A DNA stretch of 64,000 bases from Reyranella sp. (GCF_004297405.1 NZ_SCVC01000021.1:62001-126000); one strand, 5' to 3'. Counted from the stretch's first letter, positions 19,732 through 28,130 are shown. Made by a program: numbers and translations. Notes: generated by a model from the sequence alone, not told the origin.

Positions 19732-19887
19732 TCATGCCTTCGCTCCCTGTGGCGGTTGCAGCTCGACGGTGCTGCCGTTGCTCAGGGTGAGCCGTTGCGT
19801 GCCGCTGCCATCAAGTGTCGCGCCGAAGAAGTCGCCGCGGAACCCGTCGATGATGAAGGGGCGCTCCGGCGGTCAGCGCCAAGCCAT
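19732..19887 (-). pseudogene. Possible broken 51-codon frame in the islet
   Basis: An ATG at 19887 opens a frame MAWR, then an in-frame TGA at codon 5 (19873-19875), then 46 clean codons reading PPERPFIIDGFRGDF and on to a TGA at 19732-19734. The composition (GATLDGSGTQRLTLSNG) looks like real protein, so a point change to a stop in a short gene is plausible. It lies just after the 129-residue gene on the same strand. No family is recognised, and chance cannot be excluded. The rest of the 340 nt between the tRNA and the next gene shows only the terminator. Confidence 0.3.
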
Positions 19888-19896
19888 GATGGTCCT

Positions 19897-20286
19897 CTAG
19901 CGCTTCTTGCCGGCGCGCCCAGGCAGTCGCTGCGCCGCCGCCGCTGTCGGCAAGCTGATCTGGGGGGCGAGATGGGCCTCTTCGATCGCGGGCCAAGATT
20001 GCACCTGTTTCACCAGCGCCTTGGTTCCGTGCGAGGTCGGCAGGATCACTTGCAGATAGCTGCGGAGATCCTTCTCGGCATCGGAAAGTGCCTGGGGGGA
20101 GGCGCGCGCCAAGTCAGGCACCTTGTAGACAATGCGTGCATTTCTCCGAAGAGAACGCGGGACAAACGACTCGCCGTCTGCGTTGAGAAACACGCCACGT
20201 GCTTCATCATACCACCAACCCGGCTTCAGCTTGAGGTCGATTGTCCTGCCTGTAAGGTCCTTCGGCGGCAAAACGGCTGGAATCAC
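19897..20286 (-). CDS. Uncharacterised 129-residue protein, partner of S8 peptidase
   Basis: The start is GTG with GGAG 5 nt upstream, 42 nt after the peptidase stop, so it is likely co-transcribed and translated after it. I do not recognise the family. The N-terminal half includes LKLKPGWWYDEARGVFLNADGE, which reads like a small beta-hairpin domain, followed by a helical stretch DAEKDLRSYLQVILP and a basic tail ending AGKKR. There is no signal peptide or membrane helix. Position suggests a cognate inhibitor, substrate or adaptor for the peptidase, but nothing in the sequence proves it. Confidence 0.6.
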   Translation of the reverse strand: MIPAVLPPKDLTGRTIDLKLKPGWWYDEARGVFLNADGESFVPRSLRRNARIVYKVPDLARASPQALSDAEKDLRSYLQVILPTSHGTKALVKQVQSWPAIEEAHLAPQISLPTAAAAQRLPGRAGKKR

Positions 20287-20328
20287 GTTTGCTCCATTTC
20301 CCGCCGTTCCGCGAACTGGAGCGGCGCG

Positions 20329-21816
20329 TCAGACCGATAGCATCGCCTTGGGCAGGTTTGGCTGTGGCCCGATGCGCTGGGCCAAGGGTACGCCAGGTCC
20401 CGCCACCTGCGCCGTTCCGGTCGACATCAAAATACTCCGCACTTTAGCCGGGGTCAGTGGCGCGCCATTCTTCGCCTTGGCACGGCCCTGAATACACGCC
20501 ACGGCGCCCGTTACGATCGGCGATGCGCTCGAGGTTCCGGAAAACCTCATCGAGTACCACTTATTCTCCGAGGCATCTCCCTGCAAGTCGCCGTAGCCCA
20601 GCGTCGTGACATGGAAGCCCCAGCCCTGCACATTGACGATCTTGCCGTAGTTGGAGAACCAGATGCGCGAGCGCGGCACACCAATATTCTGGTAGGCTGA
20701 ACCGAAGCCCCCGCTGCCGTCGAAATCGAGGAAATTTGCTGGCGGAATCCCGGCGCCGACGATGATGGCGCCGCTATCCTTCTGCAGTCCAGTGTTGTTA
20801 AAAATCGGCAAATCGAAGTTCTCATTGCCATTGCCGGCAGCCTCGACAACCGTGATTCCCTTAGCGGTGGCGGCCACTATCGCGGAGAAGACATCCGACC
20901 AGTACTGCATCGCGACGTACTTGCCGTTGGGCCCGGTGGCCTGCAGTTCGATCAGAATGACGTCGCCGGCCTTGAGCTGGGCCGCCGCGTTGGTCAGCGC
21001 TTGCGCTAGGTTGAAGACGCCATTGATCACAGCGGAATGAACGACGGCTTTGGCCTCGTGACTGATGCCGACGCAGCCCTTGCTGTTGGGGGTTGAGACC
21101 ATTTCGCCAAGCACCGCCGTGCCGTGGTTGCGCCATCCGAGGTCCGATATCATGGTGCCGCCGATCAGGGAGATCCCGGCCGGTAGGTCCTCGTGCCTCG
21201 TATTCCAGGCACCTTCGATGTCGCAGATGGTGACACTTCTGCCCTTCGCACCAGCGAGGCCCCAGACGTCAGCTGCGCCGATCCCGTCTGGAGCAGAGTA
21301 CAAATAGCCCTGCCCGGGCTCGAACAGCCGCGTTCCAACGCTGCTGCCGGTCAGGCCGGCCGGCACCGGCCGTGGCGCGACATACGCCTGCCACACCGGC
21401 TTGGCCCTATTCAAAGCGTCCGCGAGCTTCTTTGCGTCGGCGCCCTTCTTGGGCACGATTTGCACGAAACCGCTCTGGCGGAACGCCGCGTCTGCGCCTT
21501 TCGCCTTTAGGACTCTGGCCGACGGTTCGGCAGGCAGCGCCTCAGCAAGTTCGATGCGGTTACGCACATCTGCGATCCGTTGCCCGAACTGCGATCTCAC
21601 GGTGGCAATGTCGAAGCGCGCTAGGACGTTGTTAAGGCTGTTGGCCTCATTCTCCGCCGCAGCAGGCGCGACAAAGGAGGATGTCGTGAACGCAACCGGG
21701 CTCTCGTATCGCAGCTCCGCTACGACATAGTCAGGAAGATCAGGCGTCTTGAACGGGGTCGTCGTGAAGCCCGGTGCCGTCTGCTTCTTGCGCGATACTG
21801 TGCGTTTCCTTGCCAT
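20329..21816 (-). CDS. S8 (subtilisin-like) serine peptidase without signal peptide
   Basis: 495 residues. The subtilisin residues are all present: Asp199 (CDIEGAWNTRHEDL), His231 (WRNHGTAVLGEM), oxyanion Asn329 (AAGNGNENFD) and Ser429 (SGTSSASP). The ~190 residues before the catalytic domain may be a prodomain or binding region. The N-terminus MARKRTVSRKKQ is basic and lacks a signal peptide, so the enzyme should be cytoplasmic, unusual for subtilases. The ATG has GAGGAG 8 nt upstream; an open frame back to 22089 lacks one. It sits inside a tRNA-linked islet, with a small partner gene following. Roles in defence, toxin processing or protein maturation are open. Confidence 0.88.
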   Translation of the reverse strand: MARKRTVSRKKQTAPGFTTTPFKTPDLPDYVVAELRYESPVAFTTSSFVAPAAAENEANSLNNVLARFDIATVRSQFGQRIADVRNRIELAEALPAEPSARVLKAKGADAAFRQSGFVQIVPKKGADAKKLADALNRAKPVWQAYVAPRPVPAGLTGSSVGTRLFEPGQGYLYSAPDGIGAADVWGLAGAKGRSVTICDIEGAWNTRHEDLPAGISLIGGTMISDLGWRNHGTAVLGEMVSTPNSKGCVGISHEAKAVVHSAVINGVFNLAQALTNAAAQLKAGDVILIELQATGPNGKYVAMQYWSDVFSAIVAATAKGITVVEAAGNGNENFDLPIFNNTGLQKDSGAIIVGAGIPPANFLDFDGSGGFGSAYQNIGVPRSRIWFSNYGKIVNVQGWGFHVTTLGYGDLQGDASENKWYSMRFSGTSSASPIVTGAVACIQGRAKAKNGAPLTPAKVRSILMSTGTAQVAGPGVPLAQRIGPQPNLPKAMLSV

Positions 21817-22087
21817 GGTAATTGCTCCTCGTTTGGTCAAAAGATCAAAACGCCGCAAACTTACCGAACATTGGTAGAAACAACTTATCGTGGAAATTGT
21901 ACCATCCCTTACCAAGCCATACCAGCCGCCGGTTGTAGGTGTGACTAGATACGCCCGCCCCCACCGCTGGCTGGCACGTCTCAAAAGGCGCAGGCTGCTA
22001 TCATCCGGTAAACCTGAAGAGGGCGTCATGGCCCTGCTCAAGCGGGTCAGCGGCCCGAGCGGCATTCGCTTCGAGGCTACGCTCGGC

Positions 22088-22129
22088 AATCAGAAGGTTG
22101 GAGGTTCGACTCCTTCAGGGCGCGCCATT
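22088..22129 (+). repeat. Right attachment repeat (tRNA-Arg 3' fragment)
   Basis: A 42-nt copy of the tRNA-Arg 3' half (40/42 identical), including the TTCGACT T-loop and the CCA end, with no matching 5' half, so it cannot make a tRNA. It marks the far edge of the islet. The surrounding non-coding stretch 21817-22176 (about 360 nt) holds nothing else I can identify apart from the likely peptidase promoter region. Confidence 0.8.
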
Positions 22130-22176
22130 TCTCCTCGATAGCAACGCAGATATCAGCCGACTACGGATCACGCCGG

Positions 22177-23916
22177 CTATGGTGTGGGAGCGGAGACGAC
22201 GGCAAACACGGGAACGGGCTGGTCGAAGCCCTTCAACACCCGTGCATCCAGTTCGACGAGAGACGCGCTCGAACCGATCGCCTTAGCTGCGATGCGATCG
22301 ATGAGGATTTCAGAATCTTCTGCGCTCGAACAGAGGCGCGAAGCGAGGTTCACGACATTGCCGATCGCGGTGTAGTTGAGGCGGCCTTCAGAGCCGATCC
22401 GCCCGACCGTGGCGGGCCCCATTGCCAGTCCCACGCCGAAGCCAAGCCGGGGATGTAGTGCGCGCCAGCTGACTAGAAACTTCTGCACGCTCCTCTGCAT
22501 GTCGATCGCCATGTTGACGGCGCGCAATGCCGGATCCGAACAGGAAACCGGCGCGTTGAGCAGCACCATCACGCCGTCGCCGAAGAAGTTTATGAGCGTT
22601 GCCCCGTGGGTGGTCACCACCCTTTCGAGCGCATCGTAGTATTCGCGCAGCACGCCGATAATGGCTTCGGGCTCGGCCTGGGCCGAGAAGGCGGTGAAGC
22701 CCCGCAGATCACAGAATACCACGACCACTTCGACGCGCCGCCCGTCGAGGACATGATCGTCGCCGGTACGGTCGATCAGTTCGGCGACCTGCGGCGCGAG
22801 AAAGCGCTTCAACCGGCTTATACGTTCCGAGCGCTCCTGTGAAACCGACAGCTCGCTGGCCATCTCGTTGAAACGGGTCGCGAGCCGCTCGAATTCGTCG
22901 CTCGTTGCAAGGCTGATCCGGTGATCGAATTGTCCCGCGCCGATTCGGGCGACCCCGTCCTCCAACACCCGTATGGGTCCAATCATGCGCTGCGTCAGCC
23001 AGTAGGCGAGTGCCGCTGCAAGGACTGCGCCGGCAATGAGCAACACCCCGGTGCGCAGAAGAGCAGCGTAGATCGGCCCGAATGCCTCGGCGACGGGCTG
23101 CTTGACGATGACGCTCCAGTCCACGCCGGGGATTTGCGCCATCGCCGCCAACACTGTCTTGTCCGTAATGTCCTGACCAATGGCCGCCTGGCCGGTCGGC
23201 CGCGCGAGAATGGCTGCCCGCAAAGCCTGGAGCGGACGCTGCGCGGCTTCGTCGGCCCGCAGCACCAGGCTGATATCCGGATGGGCGACGAGACGTCCCG
23301 GCCGGTCCAGCACGAAGGCCTCGCCGGTGCGCCCCACCCGGATCCCCAGGATCACCTCCCAAATGAACTTGAGATTGATCTCCGCGACCGCCACCCCGAC
23401 TGCCGTACGGTTGCCCGCGACGGCGATGGTCATGAAGGGTTCCGAGCCGTCCTGGAATGTGACGGGACCAAACCAGATCCGATCGGAACGGGCTCCGATC
23501 ACGGCTGGGTTCGTGGAATGGTCGTCGCCGCCCTCGATCCTGTTGAGGCCGATGCGCGACACGAACAGGCGTTCCTTCCCGCTGGCATCGATCAGGCTGA
23601 GGCTTCTGACGGCCGGGGCCTGGCGTAGCAAGCGCAGGGCGTCGAGCCTGCGCCTGTCACCGGTGTTCTCCGTCCATGGCAGTTGCACGGTCCAGCTGAG
23701 CTGATCGTGAAGTCCCTCGATGAAATCCTGGATCTTCACCGCCGCCAACCGGGCTTCTGCATCCAGAAGGTCGTTCAGCCTAGCGCGCTGGTCGTGGTAG
23801 CCGAACCATGCCTCGCTCCCACCCGCGATCAGAAGCGGTGCGACGACCGCCGCAAAAAGCGCAAGGAAGTACTTCCTGAACAGCGACGTGCGTGGGGCGA
23901 CGGGTAGGTCGGACAT
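22177..23916 (-). CDS. Membrane sensor adenylate/guanylate cyclase (cache-HAMP-CYC)
   Basis: 579 residues. A first membrane helix (about 16-33), a long periplasmic region (34-285) of the double-cache kind (GRTGEAFVLDRPGRLVAHPD, quoted in part), a second helix (286-307), a HAMP linker and a class III cyclase domain. The two metal Asp residues are present: Asp403 (CDLRGFT) and Asp447 (FFGDGVMV). It would make cAMP (or cGMP) in response to a periplasmic ligand. The substrate-binding protein gene ends 33 nt upstream on the same strand, so the pair may form a ligand-sensing unit. It ends beside the islet. Confidence 0.9.
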   Translation of the reverse strand: MSDLPVAPRTSLFRKYFLALFAAVVAPLLIAGGSEAWFGYHDQRARLNDLLDAEARLAAVKIQDFIEGLHDQLSWTVQLPWTENTGDRRRLDALRLLRQAPAVRSLSLIDASGKERLFVSRIGLNRIEGGDDHSTNPAVIGARSDRIWFGPVTFQDGSEPFMTIAVAGNRTAVGVAVAEINLKFIWEVILGIRVGRTGEAFVLDRPGRLVAHPDISLVLRADEAAQRPLQALRAAILARPTGQAAIGQDITDKTVLAAMAQIPGVDWSVIVKQPVAEAFGPIYAALLRTGVLLIAGAVLAAALAYWLTQRMIGPIRVLEDGVARIGAGQFDHRISLATSDEFERLATRFNEMASELSVSQERSERISRLKRFLAPQVAELIDRTGDDHVLDGRRVEVVVVFCDLRGFTAFSAQAEPEAIIGVLREYYDALERVVTTHGATLINFFGDGVMVLLNAPVSCSDPALRAVNMAIDMQRSVQKFLVSWRALHPRLGFGVGLAMGPATVGRIGSEGRLNYTAIGNVVNLASRLCSSAEDSEILIDRIAAKAIGSSASLVELDARVLKGFDQPVPVFAVVSAPTP

Positions 23917-23949
23917 CGTGTTAGTTCGCGCGGTGGCCGGCGGGCCAGG

Positions 23950-24975
23950 TCATTCGATCACCCTGTCGGCGATACCCAGAAGCGAAGGCGGGAAGGATAT
24001 GCCGAGGTTGCCGGCGGCCTTCAGGTTGATGAAGAGCTCGACTTTGGTGACGCGCTGCACGGGCAGATCGGAAGGCTTCTCGCCCTTGAGGACGCGGCCC
24101 GCGTAGATTCCAGTGTGACGGTGCGATTGACCGAAATCACCGCCGTAGCTCATCAGGCCGCCTGCGAGCGGGAAGTCGCGGGATTGGGTCATCGCTGGCA
24201 CGGCATAGCGGACCGCGAGCGCGGCAAGCTGCTGACTGCGGTAAGCGAAATAAGGATCGGAACTGAAGACCAGTCCGCCCGCCTGCATTTCACGCACCGC
24301 GGTGAACATGGCGCCGAACTCTTGTTCGTCGCTGTTCTTCAAGACAACAAGCTCCAGTCCGAGCGCGTCCGCCGCGGCATGGAGGTTCTTCAATTGCGAG
24401 TTCGAGGTTGGGCTCGTCGGATTGACGGCAACGGCGAATTTTTTTGTGTCCGGACGCACCTCATGCATGAATTCCAGGCGCTTGCGCGAGACCTCCACGC
24501 TCAGGCTCGACACGCCGGTGAGATTGCCTCCTGGCCGAGACAGGCTGCTCACCACGCCGAGTGCAATGGGATTGCCCCCCATCTCGAAGACAATCGGGAT
24601 CGTCGTGGTCGCGGATTTCGCCGCGAGCGCTACCTCGGCGCCGCCCGGCGCCACGATCACGGTCACCTGACGGTTGGCCAACTCCACGGCGAGTGCCGGT
24701 AGTCGACTGTATTGACCTTCCGCCCATCGGAACTCAATCGCGACATTGCGCCCTTCGGCATAACCGGTTTCTGCCAGTCCTTCGCGGAAGGCACTGAGGC
24801 GACTTGCATAGCGCTCCGGGGATTCGGAGCCTAGATACCCGATGACTGGCAGGGCCTGCGCTCGGGCCGGGGCCATCCATGCCGCCGCGCTCGCCGCACC
24901 ACCAGCAAGTGCGATGAATTCGCGCCGTCTCACTCGATCGGCGGCTGGGGCAACGGTGCGGGGCATGAAACGCAC
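23950..24975 (-). CDS. ABC_sub_bind family periplasmic binding protein
   Basis: 341 residues from a GTG preceded by GGAAGGAGAGA at ideal spacing (an ATG at 24966 is too far from it). An N-terminal twin-arginine-like signal (RRREFIALAGGAA) ends near APARAQ. The mature part is the PF04392 type: PVIGYLGSESPERYASRLSAF at the start and EGRNVAIEFRWAEGQYSRLP (in part). Such proteins are often encoded without a permease, and the ligand is unknown. Here the next gene, 33 nt downstream, is a cache-type cyclase, suggesting that the binding protein presents a ligand to the cyclase instead of a transporter. Confidence 0.9.
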   Translation of the reverse strand: MRFMPRTVAPAADRVRRREFIALAGGAASAAAWMAPARAQALPVIGYLGSESPERYASRLSAFREGLAETGYAEGRNVAIEFRWAEGQYSRLPALAVELANRQVTVIVAPGGAEVALAAKSATTTIPIVFEMGGNPIALGVVSSLSRPGGNLTGVSSLSVEVSRKRLEFMHEVRPDTKKFAVAVNPTSPTSNSQLKNLHAAADALGLELVVLKNSDEQEFGAMFTAVREMQAGGLVFSSDPYFAYRSQQLAALAVRYAVPAMTQSRDFPLAGGLMSYGGDFGQSHRHTGIYAGRVLKGEKPSDLPVQRVTKVELFINLKAAGNLGISFPPSLLGIADRVIE

Positions 24976-25194
24976 GGTCGTCTCTCCTTCCAGCCAATAT
25001 CGCGCAATCACTCGGCGGGCTACCTGAGGACGCTACTGACTACTAAGGAGGTAAATCACGCGACGGGATGAAAAGCGCGACTCTCGCTGGTGCTGTTCAA
25101 TCGGCCAGCTGGTTCAAACGAGCTACGAATAGCCAGCATTCTCCAACTGCCTGAGCGACCATCTATATCACGACCGGTGCGTTTTTTCTGCGAT

Positions 25195-25228
25195 CAAAGA
25201 AAACGGGCCGGCACTGAAATGCCGGCCC
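25195..25228 (-). terminator. Terminator after tautomerase gene
   Basis: GGGCCGGCA (25205-25213) pairs perfectly with TGCCGGCCC (25220-25228) around a 6-nt loop. On the minus strand it is followed by GTTTTCTTTG. It lies 8 nt past the tautomerase stop. The rest of the interval 24976-25236 shows nothing else. Confidence 0.75.
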
Positions 25229-25236
25229 TTTCCTGT

Positions 25237-25674
25237 TCAAGCCGGCTGAGCCGGTTCGCGCGTGTAGGGTGTGGGTCTGTTCTCCGCGATCCACTTCCTC
25301 TCGGCGTCCGAGTTGGCCGGTGGAGGCCTCATGCCCTGGATCGACCAGATGTCGAACGGCGTTTCGTCGATATGGAACTCCCAGTCGTAGCCACGATCCC
25401 TGGTGAAGGGCGCGATGGCCTCGTTGCACTGGTCGATCCACCAGCCGCGTGCTTCCACGGGCAGTGATCGGGCAATGTGATCGACCCAGATCCGGACGAA
25501 CCGGTCGGTGGGCTCGCCGCCGATAAAGAACGAATCGGCGGCGATCTCCTGGAAGACGATGCCGACATAGAAGCGGGGGAGCCGTCCGTAGAGACGCGTG
25601 ATCCGTTCGGCCATCGTCTTCTTGTCGGCGGCACTGTAGGCGCCGACCGGATGATAGATCTTCCACAAAGGCAT
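25237..25674 (-). CDS. Tautomerase family protein (cis-CaaD-like, Tautomerase_3)
   Basis: 145 residues, double the 4-oxalocrotonate tautomerase length and close to cis-3-chloroacrylate dehalogenase. The family's catalytic proline follows the initiator Met (MPLWKIYH), and FYVGIVFQEI and IWVDHIARS fit the tautomerase fold. It may tautomerise or hydrate an unsaturated acid; cis-CaaD's other active residues do not all align by eye, so a dehalogenase is not claimed. A perfect palindrome at 25702-25730, 28 nt upstream of the start, is probably the operator of the TetR regulator encoded next door. An intrinsic terminator follows. Confidence 0.82.
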   Translation of the reverse strand: MPLWKIYHPVGAYSAADKKTMAERITRLYGRLPRFYVGIVFQEIAADSFFIGGEPTDRFVRIWVDHIARSLPVEARGWWIDQCNEAIAPFTRDRGYDWEFHIDETPFDIWSIQGMRPPPANSDAERKWIAENRPTPYTREPAQPA

Positions 25675-25701
25675 GCCCGTTCTCCCTGGCCGTCGAGGGT
25701 T

Positions 25702-25730
25702 TCAATAATGATGATAATCATCATTATTGA
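25702..25730. promoter_or_regulatory. Perfect 29-bp palindromic operator, likely TetR site
   Basis: TCAATAATGATGAT (25702-25715), one central A, then ATCATCATTATTGA (25717-25730): two perfect 14-bp half-sites. It lies 28 nt upstream of the tautomerase start and just downstream of a TetR gene. A related copy occurs upstream of that TetR gene. A+T content is striking against the high-GC background. It is not a terminator, because the stem is A/T only and no T-run follows. Confidence 0.75.
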
Positions 25731-25777
25731 GTCGATGGACAAGTGCTGTCAATGCAACGCTTCTTGGATTGCTTGGA

Positions 25778-26374
25778 TCAGCGGCGCCGCGCGGGCGTCC
25801 TGGGCTTGGGGGCGGCCTCGGCAAGACAGCCGTCGAGACCGGTCGCGAGGATTTCGTGGGCGAGGGGATCGTCGTCGGGCACGGCCCTGGCCAGCATGAG
25901 GGCGCCCACCATCTTGGTCACGATGTTGAGCGCACGGCGGCGCATATCTTCTCCCGTTGCCCCCTCGGCTTCGAGCCGCTGCATCATGGTGGCGATCATG
26001 CCTTCGATCCCCTCCGCGAACTCCGCTTTCACGCGATCGGGTTGACGCCCGGCATCCGCACCCAAGGCGGCTGCAGGGCAGCTTCTTGCCGGCGTTTTGC
26101 GGCTGGCGCGGGAGAGATACCTGGTGAGCAGATCGGCCAGATCGCGCGCACGCTCGCGATCGATGGCCATCCGCTCGAAGGCCCGGCGCGTTGCTGCCGC
26201 CGACAGGGCTTCCTTGGAGTCGAAGTGATTGTAGAAGCCGCCGTGGGTGAAGCCCGCCGCCTTCATGACATCGGCCACGCCGATACCGTCGAAGCCATGG
26301 GCGCGAAACAACTCGGACGCCGTGTCGATCACGCGCTCACGATTCTCGTTCGCCTGTTCCTTGGTGATCCGCAT
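25778..26374 (-). CDS. TetR/AcrR family transcriptional regulator
   Basis: 198 residues. The N-terminal helix-turn-helix is clear: RERVIDTASELFRAHGFDGIGVADVM (quoted in part), then KAAGFTHGGFYNHFDSKEAL, typical of the AcrR/AcuR-like branch. The C-terminal ligand domain includes CPAAALGAD and ends in a Pro/Arg-rich tail. It probably binds the palindrome at 25702-25730 and its weaker copy at 26398-26426, thereby controlling the tautomerase gene, itself and the divergent SDR gene. The inducer is unknown. No atypical residues are seen. Confidence 0.9.
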   Translation of the reverse strand: MRITKEQANENRERVIDTASELFRAHGFDGIGVADVMKAAGFTHGGFYNHFDSKEALSAAATRRAFERMAIDRERARDLADLLTRYLSRASRKTPARSCPAAALGADAGRQPDRVKAEFAEGIEGMIATMMQRLEAEGATGEDMRRRALNIVTKMVGALMLARAVPDDDPLAHEILATGLDGCLAEAAPKPRTPARRR

Positions 26375-26397
26375 CGACCCGGCTCGCTGTGACTGTG

Positions 26398-26426
26398 ATT
26401 CTTTTGATTGTAGTCATCATTGTTGA
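26398..26426. promoter_or_regulatory. Second, imperfect copy of the TetR operator
   Basis: Aligned with the 29-bp palindrome, the right half GTCATCATTGTTGA matches at 12 of 14 positions and the core TGAT..TA of the left half is kept (20 of 29 overall). It lies 24 nt upstream of the TetR start and 66 nt upstream of the divergent SDR start, the expected place for autoregulation. Confidence 0.5.
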
Positions 26427-26492
26427 GATTTACGAGAGAGCCGGCGCACGGCGGGCTTGCCGCTGGCCTGACGGGATTCTACTCCTGTCGGT

Positions 26493-27254
26493 ATGACCAC
26501 TCCTTCTCGCGTGATCCTCATCACGGGCGCTTCCTCCGGCATTGGTGCTGCGACGGCGCGCGCTCTCGCCACTCCCGACACAGCGCTGGCGCTTCACGCC
26601 CGCAAGAACCGCGCAGGGCTCGACCGGGTCGCAACCTTCGTGACGGGAGCCGGGAGCCAGGCGCTGATTCTGGAAGGCGACCTTGCCGAGTCCGGCACCG
26701 CGGCGCGTCTCGTCGAGGAAACGGTGGCCAAGTTCGGACGGCTCGAGGTCGTGGTGAGCAACGCAGGCTTCGCCGATCGTCGCCAGGTCGGCGATCTCGA
26801 CCGGGCCGGCTGGGATGCCAGCCAGGCGTCGATGGCCGGAGCCTTCTTCGAACTCGCGACGGCGGCCAAGCCGTGGCTGCTCAAGGCTGGGGCGGCGGGC
26901 CGTCTGATCGGCGTTTCCTCGTTCGTGGCGCACGCTTTTGCCCGCGGCCTCGTGACGTTTCCGGCGTCGGCCGCAGCCAAGGCCGGTATCGAGGCTTTTG
27001 CCAAAGCTTTCGCCGTCGATCTCGCGGCCTCGGGCGCGACAGTGAACTGCGTGGCGCCGGGCTTCATCGAGAAAGACCCCGACGCCCATGTCGCCGTGCC
27101 GCGTGCCGGCATGGAGAAGATCAGCGAGTCAATCCCGATGCGCCGTTACGGCAAGCCTGCCGAGGTGGCGGCGCTGATCGCCTTCCTCAGTTCGCCGGCC
27201 TCGAGCTACATCACCGGCCAGACAATCCACGTGAACGGCGGCGTGACGCTTTAG
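26493..27254 (+). CDS. SDR family oxidoreductase lacking the catalytic Tyr
   Basis: 253 residues. The nucleotide site TGASSGIG (11-18), SNAG (89-92) and VSS (141-143) are classic short-chain dehydrogenase motifs, and the C-terminus [14 protein letters not shown] is typical of 3-oxoacyl-ACP reductase-like members. The YxxxK motif is altered: the sequence reads [11 protein letters not shown], with Lys163 kept but Ser159 at the Tyr position (Phe156 by spacing). Activity may be changed or absent. It is divergent from the TetR gene, and an operator copy lies between. The stop overlaps the end of the AroE-like gene by 4 nt. Confidence 0.87.
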   Translation: MTTPSRVILITGASSGIGAATARALATPDTALALHARKNRAGLDRVATFVTGAGSQALILEGDLAESGTAARLVEETVAKFGRLEVVVSNAGFADRRQVGDLDRAGWDASQASMAGAFFELATAAKPWLLKAGAAGRLIGVSSFVAHAFARGLVTFPASAAAKAGIEAFAKAFAVDLAASGATVNCVAPGFIEKDPDAHVAVPRAGMEKISESIPMRRYGKPAEVAALIAFLSSPASSYITGQTIHVNGGVTL

Positions 27255-28123
27255 CCTCCGATCGAGCGTACAAGGCGGACGATGTCGATGCCCTTGGCGT
27301 CGATGCCGAACCATTCGAGATAGAGTGGCACCTGGTGGTCGAGCATGTGCCGGCCGTGATGAATGCGTCGGCCGTGGGTGCGGGCGCGCTGCAGCAAGGG
27401 CGTCTCGGCCGGGCTCATGATCACATCGGCCACGACCGTGTCGGGATCGAGGGTCATCGGGTCGAAGGACTGCGGATCGCCGGGCTTGAGGCCGAGCGGC
27501 GTCGCGTTGATCGCGATATGGATGCCTTTAGGCGGCGAGCGGACCTCCGCCACCGGTACATCCGGGTAGTGACGCAGCAGGCGGTCGATCCCCTTGCTCG
27601 CCCGTGCATCCTGGATTTCAGTCACCAGCAGGCGGCCGATACCGGCTTCGCAGAGTGCCGCCGCGATCGCGCCACCGGCGCCGCCGAGGCCGACCAGCCA
27701 GACGCTGGCATCGCGCACGCGATGTCCCTGCGCCTCCAGTCCGCGCACGAAGCCGACGCCATCGACATTGTCGCCGACCAACGCCCCATCGTCGTCGCGC
27801 CGCACCAGATTGACGCTGCCCGCCGCCAGCGCGCGCGGTGTCGCACGGCCCAGCAATTCGAGCATGGTGGTCTTGTGTGGGATCGTGACTGTGAAGCCAC
27901 CGAGATTGCGCATCTTGGTCAGCGCATCGAGCATCAGTGGCAGGAGGTCGGACCCGCCTTCGAACGGCAGCCAGACGGCGTTAGCGCCCACGGCGGCGAA
28001 GACCTGCGGCATGATCGCGGTCATGCGGAGCTGGCGGATCGGGTCGCCGATCGTGCCGTAGAGGCGTGTGGCGCCGTTTACCTGGAAGAGGCCGTTGAAA
28101 AGCGACGGATCTGCCGGTGTCAT
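27251..28123 (-). CDS. Shikimate dehydrogenase-like (AroE family) protein
   Basis: 290 residues. The substrate domain has [10 protein letters not shown] with the catalytic Lys near residue 84, and GDNVDGVGF with the conserved Asp. The NAD(P) domain has [13 protein letters not shown] near residue 147. AroE reduces 3-dehydroshikimate; the short ARASK-type loop after the dinucleotide site and the setting among catabolic genes suggest a quinate/shikimate dehydrogenase-like paralogue acting on a related substrate. The housekeeping aroE is more often next to dnaQ or coaE. It lies downstream of the peroxiredoxin gene with a hairpin between. Confidence 0.85.
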   Translation of the reverse strand: MTPADPSLFNGLFQVNGATRLYGTIGDPIRQLRMTAIMPQVFAAVGANAVWLPFEGGSDLLPLMLDALTKMRNLGGFTVTIPHKTTMLELLGRATPRALAAGSVNLVRRDDDGALVGDNVDGVGFVRGLEAQGHRVRDASVWLVGLGGAGGAIAAALCEAGIGRLLVTEIQDARASKGIDRLLRHYPDVPVAEVRSPPKGIHIAINATPLGLKPGDPQSFDPMTLDPDTVVADVIMSPAETPLLQRARTHGRRIHHGRHMLDHQVPLYLEWFGIDAKGIDIVRLVRSIGG

Positions 28124-28130
28124 GCTGCTC

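Larger units (their letters stand above)
19517..22129. mobile_element. tRNA-Arg-associated islet with S8 peptidase
   Basis: The segment between the tRNA-Arg 3' half and its near-perfect copy 2.57 kb away looks like an integrated element of which little is left. It contains a terminator, a broken small frame (19732-19887), a 129-residue gene and an S8 peptidase gene, both on the minus strand. No integrase, transposase or phage gene is seen. The peptidase gene and its upstream region look less G+C-rich than the neighbours, supporting transfer. The islet may be moved in trans, or may have lost its integrase by deletion. Confidence 0.65.

Noticed and set aside
21890-22141. Plus-strand frame ending in GNQKVGGSTPSGRA, considered as an integrase remnant
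   Set aside because: That ending is just the translated tRNA 3' repeat; no tyrosine-recombinase motif lies upstream.
25702-25730. Palindrome considered as a transcription terminator
   Set aside because: The stem is almost all A/T and no T-run follows; its match to a second site near the TetR start favours an operator.
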